Source: an uncultured Ruminococcus sp. (GTDB lineage: Bacteria > Bacillota > Clostridia > Oscillospirales > Acutalibacteraceae). Taken from it: DNA of 6,755 nt. The translations under genes were made by a program, and so were the position numbers. This document shows, piece after piece, positions 1-6,017 of this stretch (position 1 is the stretch's first letter; each line of letters starts with the position of its first letter). The stretch is taken from the NCBI GenBank assembly GCA_902783065.1, contig CACZPV010000329.1:1-6755 (forward strand), written 5' to 3'. The notes beneath the pieces are model-generated. The model made no database searches. It was not told the DNA's origin and saw nothing but the letters and a program-made list of their open reading frames with translations.

Positions 1-924
1 CTGCTGTTTGAAGTGATATGTATCTCTGTCAAGTGTAATCTCCTCAAGCTTATTATGTGCATGATAAAGAATAGTTCCGCCCGGAGTTTCATAAACACCT
101 CTGGACTTCATTCCTACCAGTCTGTTTTCCACAAGGTCAACAATACCAATACCATTTTCACCGCCGAGCTTATTCAGCTTTTTAACAAGTTCAACTGCAC
201 CCATATTTTCACCGTCGATGGCAACGGGAATACCCTTGTCAAAAGAAATCGTTACATAAGTGGGCTTATCGGGAGCCTGTTCAGGGCTGACACCAAGCTC
301 AAGGAAGCCTTCCTTATTATACATAGGTTCATTGGCAGGATCCTCCAGATCAAGACCTTCATGAGATATATGCCAGACATTCTTATCCTTGGAATAATTA
401 GTTTCTCTTGTGATCTTCAGAGGAATATTATGTGCTTCAGCATAAGCAATTTCCTCATCACGGGATTTAAGATCCCACTCTCTCCACGGAGCAATAATCT
501 TCATATCAGGAGCAAATGCTTTAATAGCAAGCTCAAAACGAACCTGATCATTGCCTTTACCGGTACAGCCATGGCAAATTGCATCTGCACCTTCTGCAAG
601 CGCAATTTCAACTATTCTCTTTGCTATGATAGGACGAGCAAATGATGTTCCAAGGAGATACTTACTCTCATAAACTGCATCTGCCTTAATGGTCGGGAAT
701 ACATAATCCTCAATAAATTCCTTATTCAAATCTTCTATATACAGTTTAGAAGCACCGGTCTTCTTTGCTTTTTCCTCAAGACCTTCCAGTTCACTGTCCT
801 GACCCACGTCACCTGACACTGCGATTACTTCACAGTTATCATAGTTTTCCTTAAGCCAGGGAATAATGATGGACGTATCAAGTCCACCTGAATATGCCAA
901 TACTACTTTTTTAATGTCACCCAT
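1..924 (-). CDS. argG: Argininosuccinate synthase, 3'-truncated by window edge
   Basis: Joins citrulline and aspartate with ATP to give argininosuccinate, the penultimate step of arginine synthesis in the cytoplasm. I translated the minus strand: 308 codons are present of a family length near 400, so about 100 C-terminal residues lie beyond the left edge. Residues 10-18 (AYSGGLDTS) are the N-type ATP pyrophosphatase P-loop, and residues 119-131 include TGKGNDQVRFE, the ATP/citrulline-binding signature of the family. The start at 924 is chosen because GGAGG (933-937 on the plus strand) lies 8 nt upstream. An in-frame ATG ten codons earlier (952-954) has no Shine-Dalgarno. No frameshift or stop is seen. 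The gene diverges from the flavin reductase gene and has its own promoter and an ARG box upstream, so repression by arginine through ArgR/AhrC is likely. argH is a common downstream neighbour but would be outside the window. Confidence 0.97.
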   Translation of the reverse strand, partial: MGDIKKVVLAYSGGLDTSIIIPWLKENYDNCEVIAVSGDVGQDSELEGLEEKAKKTGASKLYIEDLNKEFIEDYVFPTIKADAVYESKYLLGTSFARPIIAKRIVEIALAEGADAICHGCTGKGNDQVRFELAIKAFAPDMKIIAPWREWDLKSRDEEIAYAEAHNIPLKITRETNYSKDKNVWHISHEGLDLEDPANEPMYNKEGFLELGVSPEQAPDKPTYVTISFDKGIPVAIDGENMGAVELVKKLNKLGGENGIGIVDLVENRLVGMKSRGVYETPGGTILYHAHNKLEEITLDRDTYHFKQQ

Positions 925-1009
925 GACAAAAACCTCCGTTAAATGATGCTGCATTGACGATTACAAAACCGTGTATCTGTTATAAACCGTCCAATACGCT
1001 ACGTTTACT

Positions 1010-1037
1010 ATTATACAACTTTTTATACAATTTGCAA
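1010..1037 (-). promoter_or_regulatory. Probable sigma-A promoter of argG
   Basis: Read on the minus strand, TTGCAA (1032-1037) and a perfect TATAAT (1010-1015) are separated by 16 nt. Transcription would start near 1003, giving a leader of about 80 nt with no T-box or attenuator that I can see. A second, weaker option is TTCATA with TATAAA (1022-1027), whose -35 would overlap the ARG box. Confidence 0.7.
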
Positions 1038-1042
1038 GTGTT

Positions 1043-1061
1043 TTATGAATATTTATTCAGA
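1043..1061. promoter_or_regulatory. ARG box, putative ArgR/AhrC operator
   Basis: The stretch holds TGAATATTTATTCA (1046-1059), an inverted repeat of TGAAT and ATTCA with a 4-nt all-A/T centre. Including its flanks it matches the arginine repressor consensus TNTGAATWWWWATTCANW at every fixed position. It sits about 5 bp upstream of the argG -35 hexamer, centred near -50. A much poorer half-match with ATTCA at 1078-1082 lies one to two helical turns further out and might be a second, weak box. The neighbouring argG gene makes arginine control the obvious role; binding itself is inferred. Confidence 0.8.
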
Positions 1062-1207
1062 TAAGCTAAAAATCAGCATTCATCACAATTTTTAACAATA
1101 TTTTTTAGCAATTATATTTAATTTAGCTGTAAAAAATAGATTTGAATTATAGTTTAAATATATTTTTTTGATTATTTTTATTCATTTAAAGAAACAAATG
1201 TATAAAT

Positions 1208-1237
1208 TATGCATTTATGCATAGCTTTGTGCATAAA
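1208..1237. repeat. Clustered TGCAT repeats with overlapping inverted repeats
   Basis: Three copies of a TGCAT core occur within 30 bp. Two form the inverted repeat TATGCAT-TT-ATGCATA (1208-1223). The second and third form another one, TTTATGCA (1214-1221) against TGCATAAA (1230-1237), with an 8-nt loop. The cluster lies about 130 bp upstream of the rightward promoter and about 170 bp behind the argG promoter. It could be an operator for an unidentified regulator or a chance feature of AT-rich DNA; no T-run follows, so it is not a terminator. Confidence 0.4.
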
Positions 1238-1287
1238 GCCTTCTTTTATATACCCTTAGCCACATAACTAAAACGTTTTTATCAGAC

Positions 1288-1330
1288 GCTGTCATTTTAA
1301 TAGCCACAGCCTTTTTTCCTGCGCTATTAA
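1288..1330. repeat. Two interlocking inverted repeats with a T-run
   Basis: GCTGT (1288-1292) pairs with ACAGC (1306-1310), which is followed by CTTTTTTCC (1311-1319). TTAATAGC (1297-1304) pairs perfectly with GCTATTAA (1323-1330) across an 18-nt spacer. The two stems overlap and cannot both form simply. The first resembles a weak plus-strand terminator (5-bp stem, 13-nt loop), yet no plus-strand gene lies upstream. The main promoter for the rightward genes starts downstream at 1350, so any role would be at DNA level or in a transcript begun further left. Confidence 0.3.
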
Positions 1331-1349
1331 TAAAATAATCAGCAATTCC

Positions 1350-1378
1350 TTAACAAAAATTAAAGTTTATGCTATAAT
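1350..1378 (+). promoter_or_regulatory. Strong extended -10 promoter for the flavin reductase/SDR operon
   Basis: TTAACA (1350-1355) is one mismatch from the -35 consensus, the spacer is exactly 17 nt, and TATAAT (1373-1378) is a perfect -10 preceded by the extended element TGC (1370-1372). Transcription should start near 1385, leaving a leader of about 60 nt before the ATG at 1445. Confidence 0.8.
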
Positions 1379-1386
1379 ATATTAGG

Positions 1387-1411
1387 CTGTTCCGTCTGTC
1401 AGCGGAAACAG
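1387..1411 (+). other. Hairpin at the very 5' end of the operon leader
   Basis: CTGTTCCG (1387-1394) pairs with CGGAAACAG (1403-1411) with one bulged A and an 8-nt loop. It begins a few bases after the predicted transcription start. No U-tract follows, so it is not a terminator. A 5' stabilising stem or a protein-binding site is possible; the pairing is visible, the role is inferred. Confidence 0.45.
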
Positions 1412-1444
1412 TTCTGATTAATTTATAACAGGAGGTTTTTAATT

Positions 1445-1951
1445 ATGGCATTTGTAAATGTTGACCCCAAAAAATTAGATGTAAACTTTTTTAAGGCAAT
1501 CGACGATCAGTGGATGCTGATTACTGCCGGAAGTCAGGACAAATGTAATACAATGACCGCAAGCTGGGGCGGAACGGGCATTCTCTGGCATAAAAATGTT
1601 TCTTTTGCTTTTATCAGAGAATCCAGATATACCCGTGAATTTGTGGACAATAACGACTATTATACCCTTTCTTTCTTTGGAAGCAATATGATGAAAGAAC
1701 TCAGCTATTGCGGAAGCAAATCAGGAAGAGAAGTTGACAAAATTAAAGAAACAGGTCTGATTCCCGTGTTCAGCGACAAAGCTCCTTATTTTGAACAAGC
1801 GGAACTGGTTCTTGTCTGCAAAAAAATGTACTGCCAGAAAATTGAAAAGGACTGTTTTACCGACTCATCTATTATTGAAAAAAGCTATCCCAACGGTGAC
1901 TGGCATTTGATGTATATTGGCGAAATTGTTAAGGCGCTCAGGAAAATCTGA
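1445..1951 (+). CDS. Flavin reductase family protein (FMN-binding split barrel)
   Basis: A 168-residue cytoplasmic protein of the flavin reductase-like domain family, whose members bind FMN and commonly use NAD(P)H to reduce flavin or small substrates. Residues 35-44 (NTMTASWGGT) match the FMN-phosphate loop. Residues 45-78 carry the following family pattern of LWHKNV, an IRESRYT strand and FTL-like YTLSFFG. The C-terminal HLMYIGEI is also typical. Length fits a single complete domain. AGGAGG (1430-1435) lies 9 nt before the ATG, and a strong promoter sits about 70 bp upstream. The stop is 1 nt before the start of the SDR gene, so the two are almost certainly co-transcribed and may be translationally coupled. 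The exact electron acceptor cannot be read from the sequence. Family assignment is firm, substrate unknown. Confidence 0.9.
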   Translation: MAFVNVDPKKLDVNFFKAIDDQWMLITAGSQDKCNTMTASWGGTGILWHKNVSFAFIRESRYTREFVDNNDYYTLSFFGSNMMKELSYCGSKSGREVDKIKETGLIPVFSDKAPYFEQAELVLVCKKMYCQKIEKDCFTDSSIIEKSYPNGDWHLMYIGEIVKALRKI

Positions 1952-1952
1952 T

Positions 1953-2672
1953 ATGAAAAACGTTTTAATTACAGGTTCATCCAGGGGAATCGGTGCCGAA
2001 ACAGCAAGACAGTTTGCAGCAGCAGGATATCATGTATGGATCAATTATAACCGATCAGCAAGTGATGCACAAAGACTTTACTCCGAACTGACGTCACAGA
2101 ATTACTGCGCTGATATAATACAAGCAGATGTATCTGATTCGTCACAAGTTAAGGAAATGTTCAATAAAACCAGAGGTATTGATGTTCTCATTAACAATGC
2201 CGGCATTGCACAATCAAAATTGTTTACCGATCTGACTGATGATGACTGGAATAAAATGATTGCATGTAATCTTAGCAGTGCGTTTTACTGCTGCCGTGCC
2301 GCTCTCCCACATATGATCCGTCAGAAATGGGGACGTATCATAAATATTTCTTCTATGTGGGGACAGGTCGGAGGATCGTGTGAAGTACACTATTCTGCCG
2401 CCAAGGCCGGTATAATCGGACTGACCAAAGCATTAGCAATGGAAGAAGGTCTTAGCGGTATTACCGTCAATTGCATTGCCCCCGGTGTGATCCGGACAGA
2501 TATGACTTCTCATCTGAGCGAAGAGGATTTTAAATCTTTGAAAGAAGAAACACCAACAGGTACACTTGGTACACCTGAAGATATTGCCAGAGCAGCCTTA
2601 TTTTTTGCGTCTGACAGTTCCTCATTTATCACAGGTCAGGTATTGGGCGTAAACGGAGGCTTCGTGGTATAA
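1953..2672 (+). CDS. SDR-family NAD(P)-dependent oxidoreductase, probable EF-P 5-aminopentanone reductase (YmfI-like)
   Basis: A 239-residue classical short-chain dehydrogenase with all expected parts: TGSSRGIG cofactor loop (7-14), NNAG (81-84), and catalytic tetrad N106, S134, Y147, K151. The C-terminal ITGQVLGVNGG is FabG-like. The block around the active site, SSMWG followed by SCEVHYSAAK, together with KLFTDLTDDDW, matches from memory the branch annotated as elongation factor P 5-aminopentanone reductase (Bacillus YmfI), which reduces the ketone on the modified EF-P lysine. A plain 3-oxoacyl-ACP reductase remains possible because no EF-P or fatty acid gene is in view. I chose ATG 1953: AGGA (1940-1943) is 9 nt upstream, and the fold begins at once with KNVLITG. 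An ATG at 1917 would add 12 residues encoded inside the preceding gene. It is the second gene of the operon; the likely terminator is at 2814-2848. Confidence 0.9.
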   Translation: MKNVLITGSSRGIGAETARQFAAAGYHVWINYNRSASDAQRLYSELTSQNYCADIIQADVSDSSQVKEMFNKTRGIDVLINNAGIAQSKLFTDLTDDDWNKMIACNLSSAFYCCRAALPHMIRQKWGRIINISSMWGQVGGSCEVHYSAAKAGIIGLTKALAMEEGLSGITVNCIAPGVIRTDMTSHLSEEDFKSLKEETPTGTLGTPEDIARAALFFASDSSSFITGQVLGVNGGFVV

Positions 2673-2727
2673 TACTATTATCATTTTTAACATCAAAACA
2701 ACTGCCGTTTCATCTTATCCATACTGT

Positions 2728-2753
2728 GGACGTGCGCAGCACGCCTGCGGTCC
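2728..2753. repeat. GC-rich hairpin island in convergent intergenic DNA
   Basis: CGTGC (2731-2735) and GCACG (2739-2743) form a tight stem with a 3-nt loop. CGCAG (2735-2739) and CTGCG (2745-2749) form an alternative stem, and GGA/TCC (2728-2730, 2751-2753) could close the whole. It is strikingly GC-rich beside AT-rich flanks and has no T-run after it. It may be a small interspersed intergenic repeat, but only one copy is present here. Confidence 0.4.
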
Positions 2754-2813
2754 TCTATGTACTTTATCTATCATCAATACTGAATTTAACGGATTTTTAT
2801 TAAAATTAAAATG

Positions 2814-2848
2814 AAAAAGTCGATGAATTTAGCTCATCGACTTTTTTT
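2814..2848. terminator. Bidirectional rho-independent terminator
   Basis: A perfect 13-bp stem, AAAAAGTCGATGA (2814-2826) against TCATCGACTTTTT (2834-2846), with a 7-nt loop. Seven Ts (2842-2848) end it on the plus strand and the five As give a U-tract on the minus strand. It lies about 140 bp past the SDR stop and 8 bp past the stop of the minus-strand sigma partner gene, so it serves both convergent operons. Confidence 0.92.
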
Positions 2849-2856
2849 ATTTCCTT

Positions 2857-4341
2857 TTATTCAGCAGTGATCTTTTGTCCTCCGATTTCTATTGATGAAA
2901 TCTCCTGAGGGTTAATTGTAATCCATGATATTCCGTCATTATCAAAATATCCCAGCATACAATTGATAGTACCATCGTTTTCTTCCGATTCTGAAAGGTG
3001 TTCAACAGAATCAATTGCTGCTTTGACGGTTTTTCCGTTTTTCAGATTCACTTTTATATCGGATTCAATGCCAAATCTGCTCAGCCATTCATTTTGATAA
3101 TTACTATAATATACTTTATCAAAATCCTGTTCTTCAGTAATATCATACTTTTCTATTTTATTATTGAGCTTAATACTGAACGTGGTAACAAATGGTCCGC
3201 AGTGTATTGATTCTACTGTATACTTTATGTTGTCATAACTAAGAACACTATCTGTTGCAGGCATATCAACAACGGAATCCTTGTAATTCATTCTGAAAGA
3301 GGCATTGAGATCAATATTAATTACTTTTTTAGTTGCAATCATCCAGCGGCATGATACAAAATCATAAGTCATCACCTGATCTTCTTTCATTCCATTAATA
3401 TCTGATGCATTTTCTTTCAGAATATTCAGCATCAATTCAGGATCATTTAAAACTTCAACTATATACCCGTTATATAAAACCTTTTCAATCTCATAAACAT
3501 AAATTTTGTTATTAGAAATATGAGCCATTTCTCCTTTCGGATCAAACTTGATTCCTCCTGTATTAATACCATATCCGAAATTGAACATATAATAACAGCT
3601 GATACTTTTATTATCTGTGATCTTATAATCATCATACAAAGGTAATCTTTCACTTCCTGGATTAAATGGATATTTTATCTTAAACCAGTAATCTCTGTTC
3701 TGTAGCTGTTTGAAATAAGGTACTTCCATATATGCTTCATCTTCAGCATCGTTTTCTCGTGAGAATTGACCTATAAATACAAGCGGGTATATATCAGATG
3801 TCGTGTCATCAGCTTCTTCAATTTTCTTTGAAAGTTCTTTTACATCTATATTTTCCAGATCCAGATTCTTATTCAGAACACAGTCTACAGCATCATTGTT
3901 TACAACAATCGATTCATTATAATTACTCACGAAATCCGATCCGTCAGATTTTCTCAGTCTGATAAGACCCATTGCGCTGTTATTATCACCTGCCACTCCC
4001 ATCAATTCAGCATCGATTCCTTCCGCAGTCTGAATATTGACATCTCCGCCTGAGTATACACCGTCCAATGTTTCCCCTGCAAAATGCTCTCCGATAGCTG
4101 TATTAAAGCTTCCCATTGCCCCAGCCGTTACGGTACCGAGAATTGCAACTGTTAATGCTGCTGCTATCAAAGTAATTGCAAATCTTTTTTTCATAGGCTT
4201 TTTTGTTTTCTTTTTAGTACTGTGTATCTTATCAAATACTTTTCCACGTATATTTTCAACATTAACTGAATTATCTTCTGATGAAATATCAATGTTTTCA
4301 GGAAGTGTACCGATTGTGTCAAAAATATTTCTCTTTTTCAT
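2857..4341 (-). CDS. Single-pass membrane protein, probable anti-sigma factor with large unknown ectodomain
   Basis: A 494-residue protein of no function I can name with certainty. Residues 1-52 are a hydrophilic, lysine-rich cytoplasmic part, and residues 54-76 (from RFAITLIAAALTVAILG) a single membrane segment preceded by basic residues, giving an inside N-terminus. About 418 residues would lie outside the cell. The start overlaps the sigma gene stop by 4 nt (ATGA), and AAAGGGG (plus-strand 4351-4357) lies 9 nt upstream. Such coupling is the classical arrangement of an ECF sigma factor with its membrane-bound anti-sigma factor, which is the basis of the call. The juxtamembrane segment (about 78-137, with GEHFAGETLDGVYSGGD) recalls uncharacterised proteins of ruminococci, from memory only. 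The ectodomain has five cysteines (154, 249, 331, 381, 461), is rich in Asn, Asp and Tyr, and shows no LPXTG, SH3, peptidase or binding module I recognise. A zinc-finger (ZAS) motif is absent from the cytoplasmic part. Confidence 0.7.
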   Translation of the reverse strand: MKKRNIFDTIGTLPENIDISSEDNSVNVENIRGKVFDKIHSTKKKTKKPMKKRFAITLIAAALTVAILGTVTAGAMGSFNTAIGEHFAGETLDGVYSGGDVNIQTAEGIDAELMGVAGDNNSAMGLIRLRKSDGSDFVSNYNESIVVNNDAVDCVLNKNLDLENIDVKELSKKIEEADDTTSDIYPLVFIGQFSRENDAEDEAYMEVPYFKQLQNRDYWFKIKYPFNPGSERLPLYDDYKITDNKSISCYYMFNFGYGINTGGIKFDPKGEMAHISNNKIYVYEIEKVLYNGYIVEVLNDPELMLNILKENASDINGMKEDQVMTYDFVSCRWMIATKKVINIDLNASFRMNYKDSVVDMPATDSVLSYDNIKYTVESIHCGPFVTTFSIKLNNKIEKYDITEEQDFDKVYYSNYQNEWLSRFGIESDIKVNLKNGKTVKAAIDSVEHLSESEENDGTINCMLGYFDNDGISWITINPQEISSIEIGGQKITAE

Positions 4342-4883
4342 CTTATAAAACCCCTTTCTACAAGCAGCTTTTTAAGCTTTTCCTTTGATCTTTTTATTTT
4401 GGTTCTTACTGTCTGCGGATTCATTCCAAGCTCTGTACCGATTTTACTTGATGTCTGGTAATAAAAGAAATATCGGAGAATTATCTCTCTATCGGGTTCT
4501 CCAAGTTCATCAAGCGCATGATTCAAAGCTCTCTCTGCATCTTCTGTTTCTATTTTACCAGAAACTATCATATCATCTTCGACTACTACCTCTTCAATAT
4601 CAATTGCCTGTCGGAATTTTGTATCACGGATTTTGTTTTTTGTTTTATTTTTTGCAATTGTGCAAATGTATCCCTCAATACGTTCGGAAATAATTTTATC
4701 ACGACCATACCAAAGTGTGATAAATGTATCTGCTGTAATTTCTTCGATATCAGCAGACGATAAACTGCCTCTTGAAATATTATAAATAATACCAGAAATG
4801 ATCGGTGTCATTTTTGTGATTATTTCGTCCAATGCAGATTCATCACCATTTTTAAGCTTTTCGGCTGTTTCTTTTGTAATCAT
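4338..4883 (-). CDS. ECF-type RNA polymerase sigma factor (sigma-70 family)
   Basis: A 181-residue sigma factor with only regions 2 and 4, as in extracytoplasmic function sigmas. Region 2 spans about residues 20-90, with ADIEEITADTFITLWYGRDK (core- and -10-binding) and then GYICTIAKNKTKNKIRD. Region 4 spans about 117-175, with ALDELGEPDREIILRYFF and a helix-turn-helix at about 144-166 that ends in QTVRTKIKRSKEKL for -35 recognition. The acidic linker lies between. ATG 4883 is preceded by AGGTG (plus-strand 4889-4893) at a short spacing of 5 nt. The gene overlaps the membrane protein gene by 4 nt, so the two should be made in matched amounts. ECF factors often drive their own operon; I found no convincing ECF promoter, although TGAAAC occurs twice upstream. 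Family firm, regulon unknown. Confidence 0.93.
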   Translation of the reverse strand: MITKETAEKLKNGDESALDEIITKMTPIISGIIYNISRGSLSSADIEEITADTFITLWYGRDKIISERIEGYICTIAKNKTKNKIRDTKFRQAIDIEEVVVEDDMIVSGKIETEDAERALNHALDELGEPDREIILRYFFYYQTSSKIGTELGMNPQTVRTKIKRSKEKLKKLLVERGFIR

Positions 4884-4932
4884 TTATTCACCTGCTTCTT
4901 TTTTTCTTTTCCATCCGATGATATTTAGTTAA

Positions 4933-4954
4933 CTGATAATATAAACTGTATCAG
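4933..4954. repeat. Inverted repeat upstream of the sigma operon
   Basis: CTGATA (4933-4938) and TATCAG (4949-4954) form a perfect 6-bp inverted repeat with a 10-nt spacer, 50 bp before the sigma factor start. The spacing suits a dimeric regulator or a short leader hairpin. Function is inferred only. The rest of the region 4884-5095 is AT-rich with no gene seen. Confidence 0.35.
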
Positions 4955-4967
4955 AAGCGTTTTCATT

Positions 4968-4976
4968 AATATAACA
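4968..4976 (-). promoter_or_regulatory. Candidate extended -10 promoter of the sigma operon
   Basis: On the minus strand TGT followed by TATATT (4968-4973) makes an extended -10 with one mismatch. No good -35 stands 16-18 nt upstream; the nearest hexamer of interest is TGAAAC (4994-4999), which resembles ECF -35 elements but is badly spaced for this -10. A perfect TATAAT at 5023-5028 is an alternative with an equally poor -35. Confidence 0.25.
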
Positions 4977-5095
4977 CATGAAAACCAATAACTGTTTCAT
5001 TATTTTTAAAAAAAACTTATTAATTATAAAAATAACAAAAGTGTTCTTACCAAAAAGTACTAATACTATTTATTCGGTGTTTCACTTGTTTTTAT

Positions 5096-5143
5096 AAAAA
5101 AATGACTGTTGTACATCATTTAACACGAAAATACAACAGTCAT
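5096..5143 (-). terminator. Rho-independent terminator of the ABC exporter operon
   Basis: A perfect 12-bp stem, ATGACTGTTGTA (5102-5113) against TACAACAGTCAT (5132-5143), encloses an unusually large 18-nt loop. On the minus strand it is followed by seven Us (5096-5102, overlapping the stem base by one). It lies about 120 bp after the permease stop, leaving an untranslated stretch (5144-5264) with only a weak 6-bp hairpin at 5192-5212 and no convincing gene. Confidence 0.85.
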
Positions 5144-5264
5144 ATCAATTTTTCAGCAAAAATAACGTATTATAATTTATCTCTAATCCTTAAGCGTTTT
5201 CTTGTGACGCTTTGCACCATTCCCGAAAAAAATCAGAATTTTTAGTATGGAAAGTTTGAGTAAG

Positions 5265-6017
5265 CTACTTTATATTTTTGGTTTTAACAGAGAACACAGC
5301 AATTGCTGCTCCCAGAAAGACAACCGCATATCCGATTACCCACCAAAGTTCGGGCATAATTGATGCATAATCTCCCTGAACAGCTGCACGGGCTGCTTTG
5401 ACACCGTGAATAAACGGCAGCAGATTGGCAAAATCTTCAAACCATCCGCCGACCATACCTACATCAAACCATATATCAGAAAACCACGCTGAAATATTAG
5501 TAAGCAATGCGCCACATATACCGCCAACTGCCTTTTCATTCAGGATGGTTCCGAACAGCAGACCAAGCGCAATAAAAACAACCGCCATCGGAATATTTAC
5601 TGCCAGTGCCAGCAATTCGTTGACACCAAATGTCAATCCCAGAAATATGGAAGCGATATAACATACGGCGCTTTGTATAATCGCCATTGGCAGCATAGGA
5701 ATCGTATAACCCAACATAAAATCTGATGATTTTAACGGAGAAGTAAACAACCGCATCATAAATCCTGTTGTTCTGTCCTTAGCAATAAGCATTGACGAAA
5801 AAAGCGACAAAAAGCTTAAGCCAAATACTGATATACCCGCTGCCAGATTTTCAATTTTAAAAAGCGTCATTGACTCAGCTGCTTCCGGCGGAAGGCTGCT
5901 GTTGATAGCTGATAAAAGCAACAACAAAATAAGAGGAAAACCAAGACTGAAAAACAGAGTAATCGGATCTCTGAGTATTTCTTTGGTATTTCGTGAAGCA
6001 AAATTTATGGCATTCAT
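5265..6017 (-). CDS. ABC-2 type transporter permease
   Basis: A 250-residue integral membrane protein, the normal size for an ABC-2 (DrrB/CcmB-like) permease. Hydrophobic segments lie at about residues 20-40, 57-79, 103-129, 133-157, 163-182 and 224-244, consistent with six membrane spans. KDRTTGFMMRLFTSPLKSSDF (cytoplasmic loop, about 80-100) is the typical conserved loop of the family that contacts the ATPase. AGGGGAG (plus-strand 6026-6032) lies 8 nt before the ATG, within the end of the ATPase gene, and the two genes overlap by 4 nt (ATGA), so they are coupled and should form one exporter. Such pairs move lipids, drugs, antibiotics or peptides; no substrate clue is present in the window. 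The reading frame is intact. A terminator follows at 5096-5143. Confidence 0.9.
   Translation of the reverse strand: MNAINFASRNTKEILRDPITLFFSLGFPLILLLLLSAINSSLPPEAAESMTLFKIENLAAGISVFGLSFLSLFSSMLIAKDRTTGFMMRLFTSPLKSSDFMLGYTIPMLPMAIIQSAVCYIASIFLGLTFGVNELLALAVNIPMAVVFIALGLLFGTILNEKAVGGICGALLTNISAWFSDIWFDVGMVGGWFEDFANLLPFIHGVKAARAAVQGDYASIMPELWWVIGYAVVFLGAAIAVFSVKTKNIK

Noticed and set aside
13..645. Plus-strand open frame of 210 codons
   Set aside because: It is antisense to argG, whose minus-strand translation gives unmistakable argininosuccinate synthase motifs; no ribosome binding site or family features.
922..954. Alternative argG start ten codons upstream at 952-954
   Set aside because: In frame, but no Shine-Dalgarno; GGAGG is placed correctly for 924, and the extra residues are not typical of the family.
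1140..1157. Second ARG box candidate starting TTTGAAT
   Set aside because: The right half-site has two mismatches and the site is about 140 bp from the argG promoter.
1917..1952. Earlier ATG for the SDR gene at 1917
   Set aside because: It would add 12 basic residues overlapping the flavin reductase end; ATG 1953 has AGGA 9 nt upstream and starts directly at the Rossmann fold.
2998..3653. Short open frames inside the sigma partner gene (plus 2998-3210, minus 3459-3653)
   Set aside because: Shadows of the 494-residue minus-strand gene; no start signals or recognisable protein features.
4037..4763. Plus-strand open frames at 4037-4348, 4385-4693 and 4518-4763
   Set aside because: Antisense to the sigma factor and its partner, with compositions expected of shadow frames.
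5192..5212. AAGCGT/ACGCTT hairpin as a terminator
   Set aside because: Only 6 bp and no T-run on either strand; the 12-bp stem at 5102-5143 with a U-tract is the better terminator.
5170..5220. 16-residue basic minus-strand open frame after the permease gene
   Set aside because: GGGA abuts the ATG with no usable ribosome binding spacing; too short and unsupported.
5425..5661. Plus-strand open frame opposite the ABC permease
   Set aside because: Antisense shadow; the minus strand encodes a good ABC-2 permease across it.
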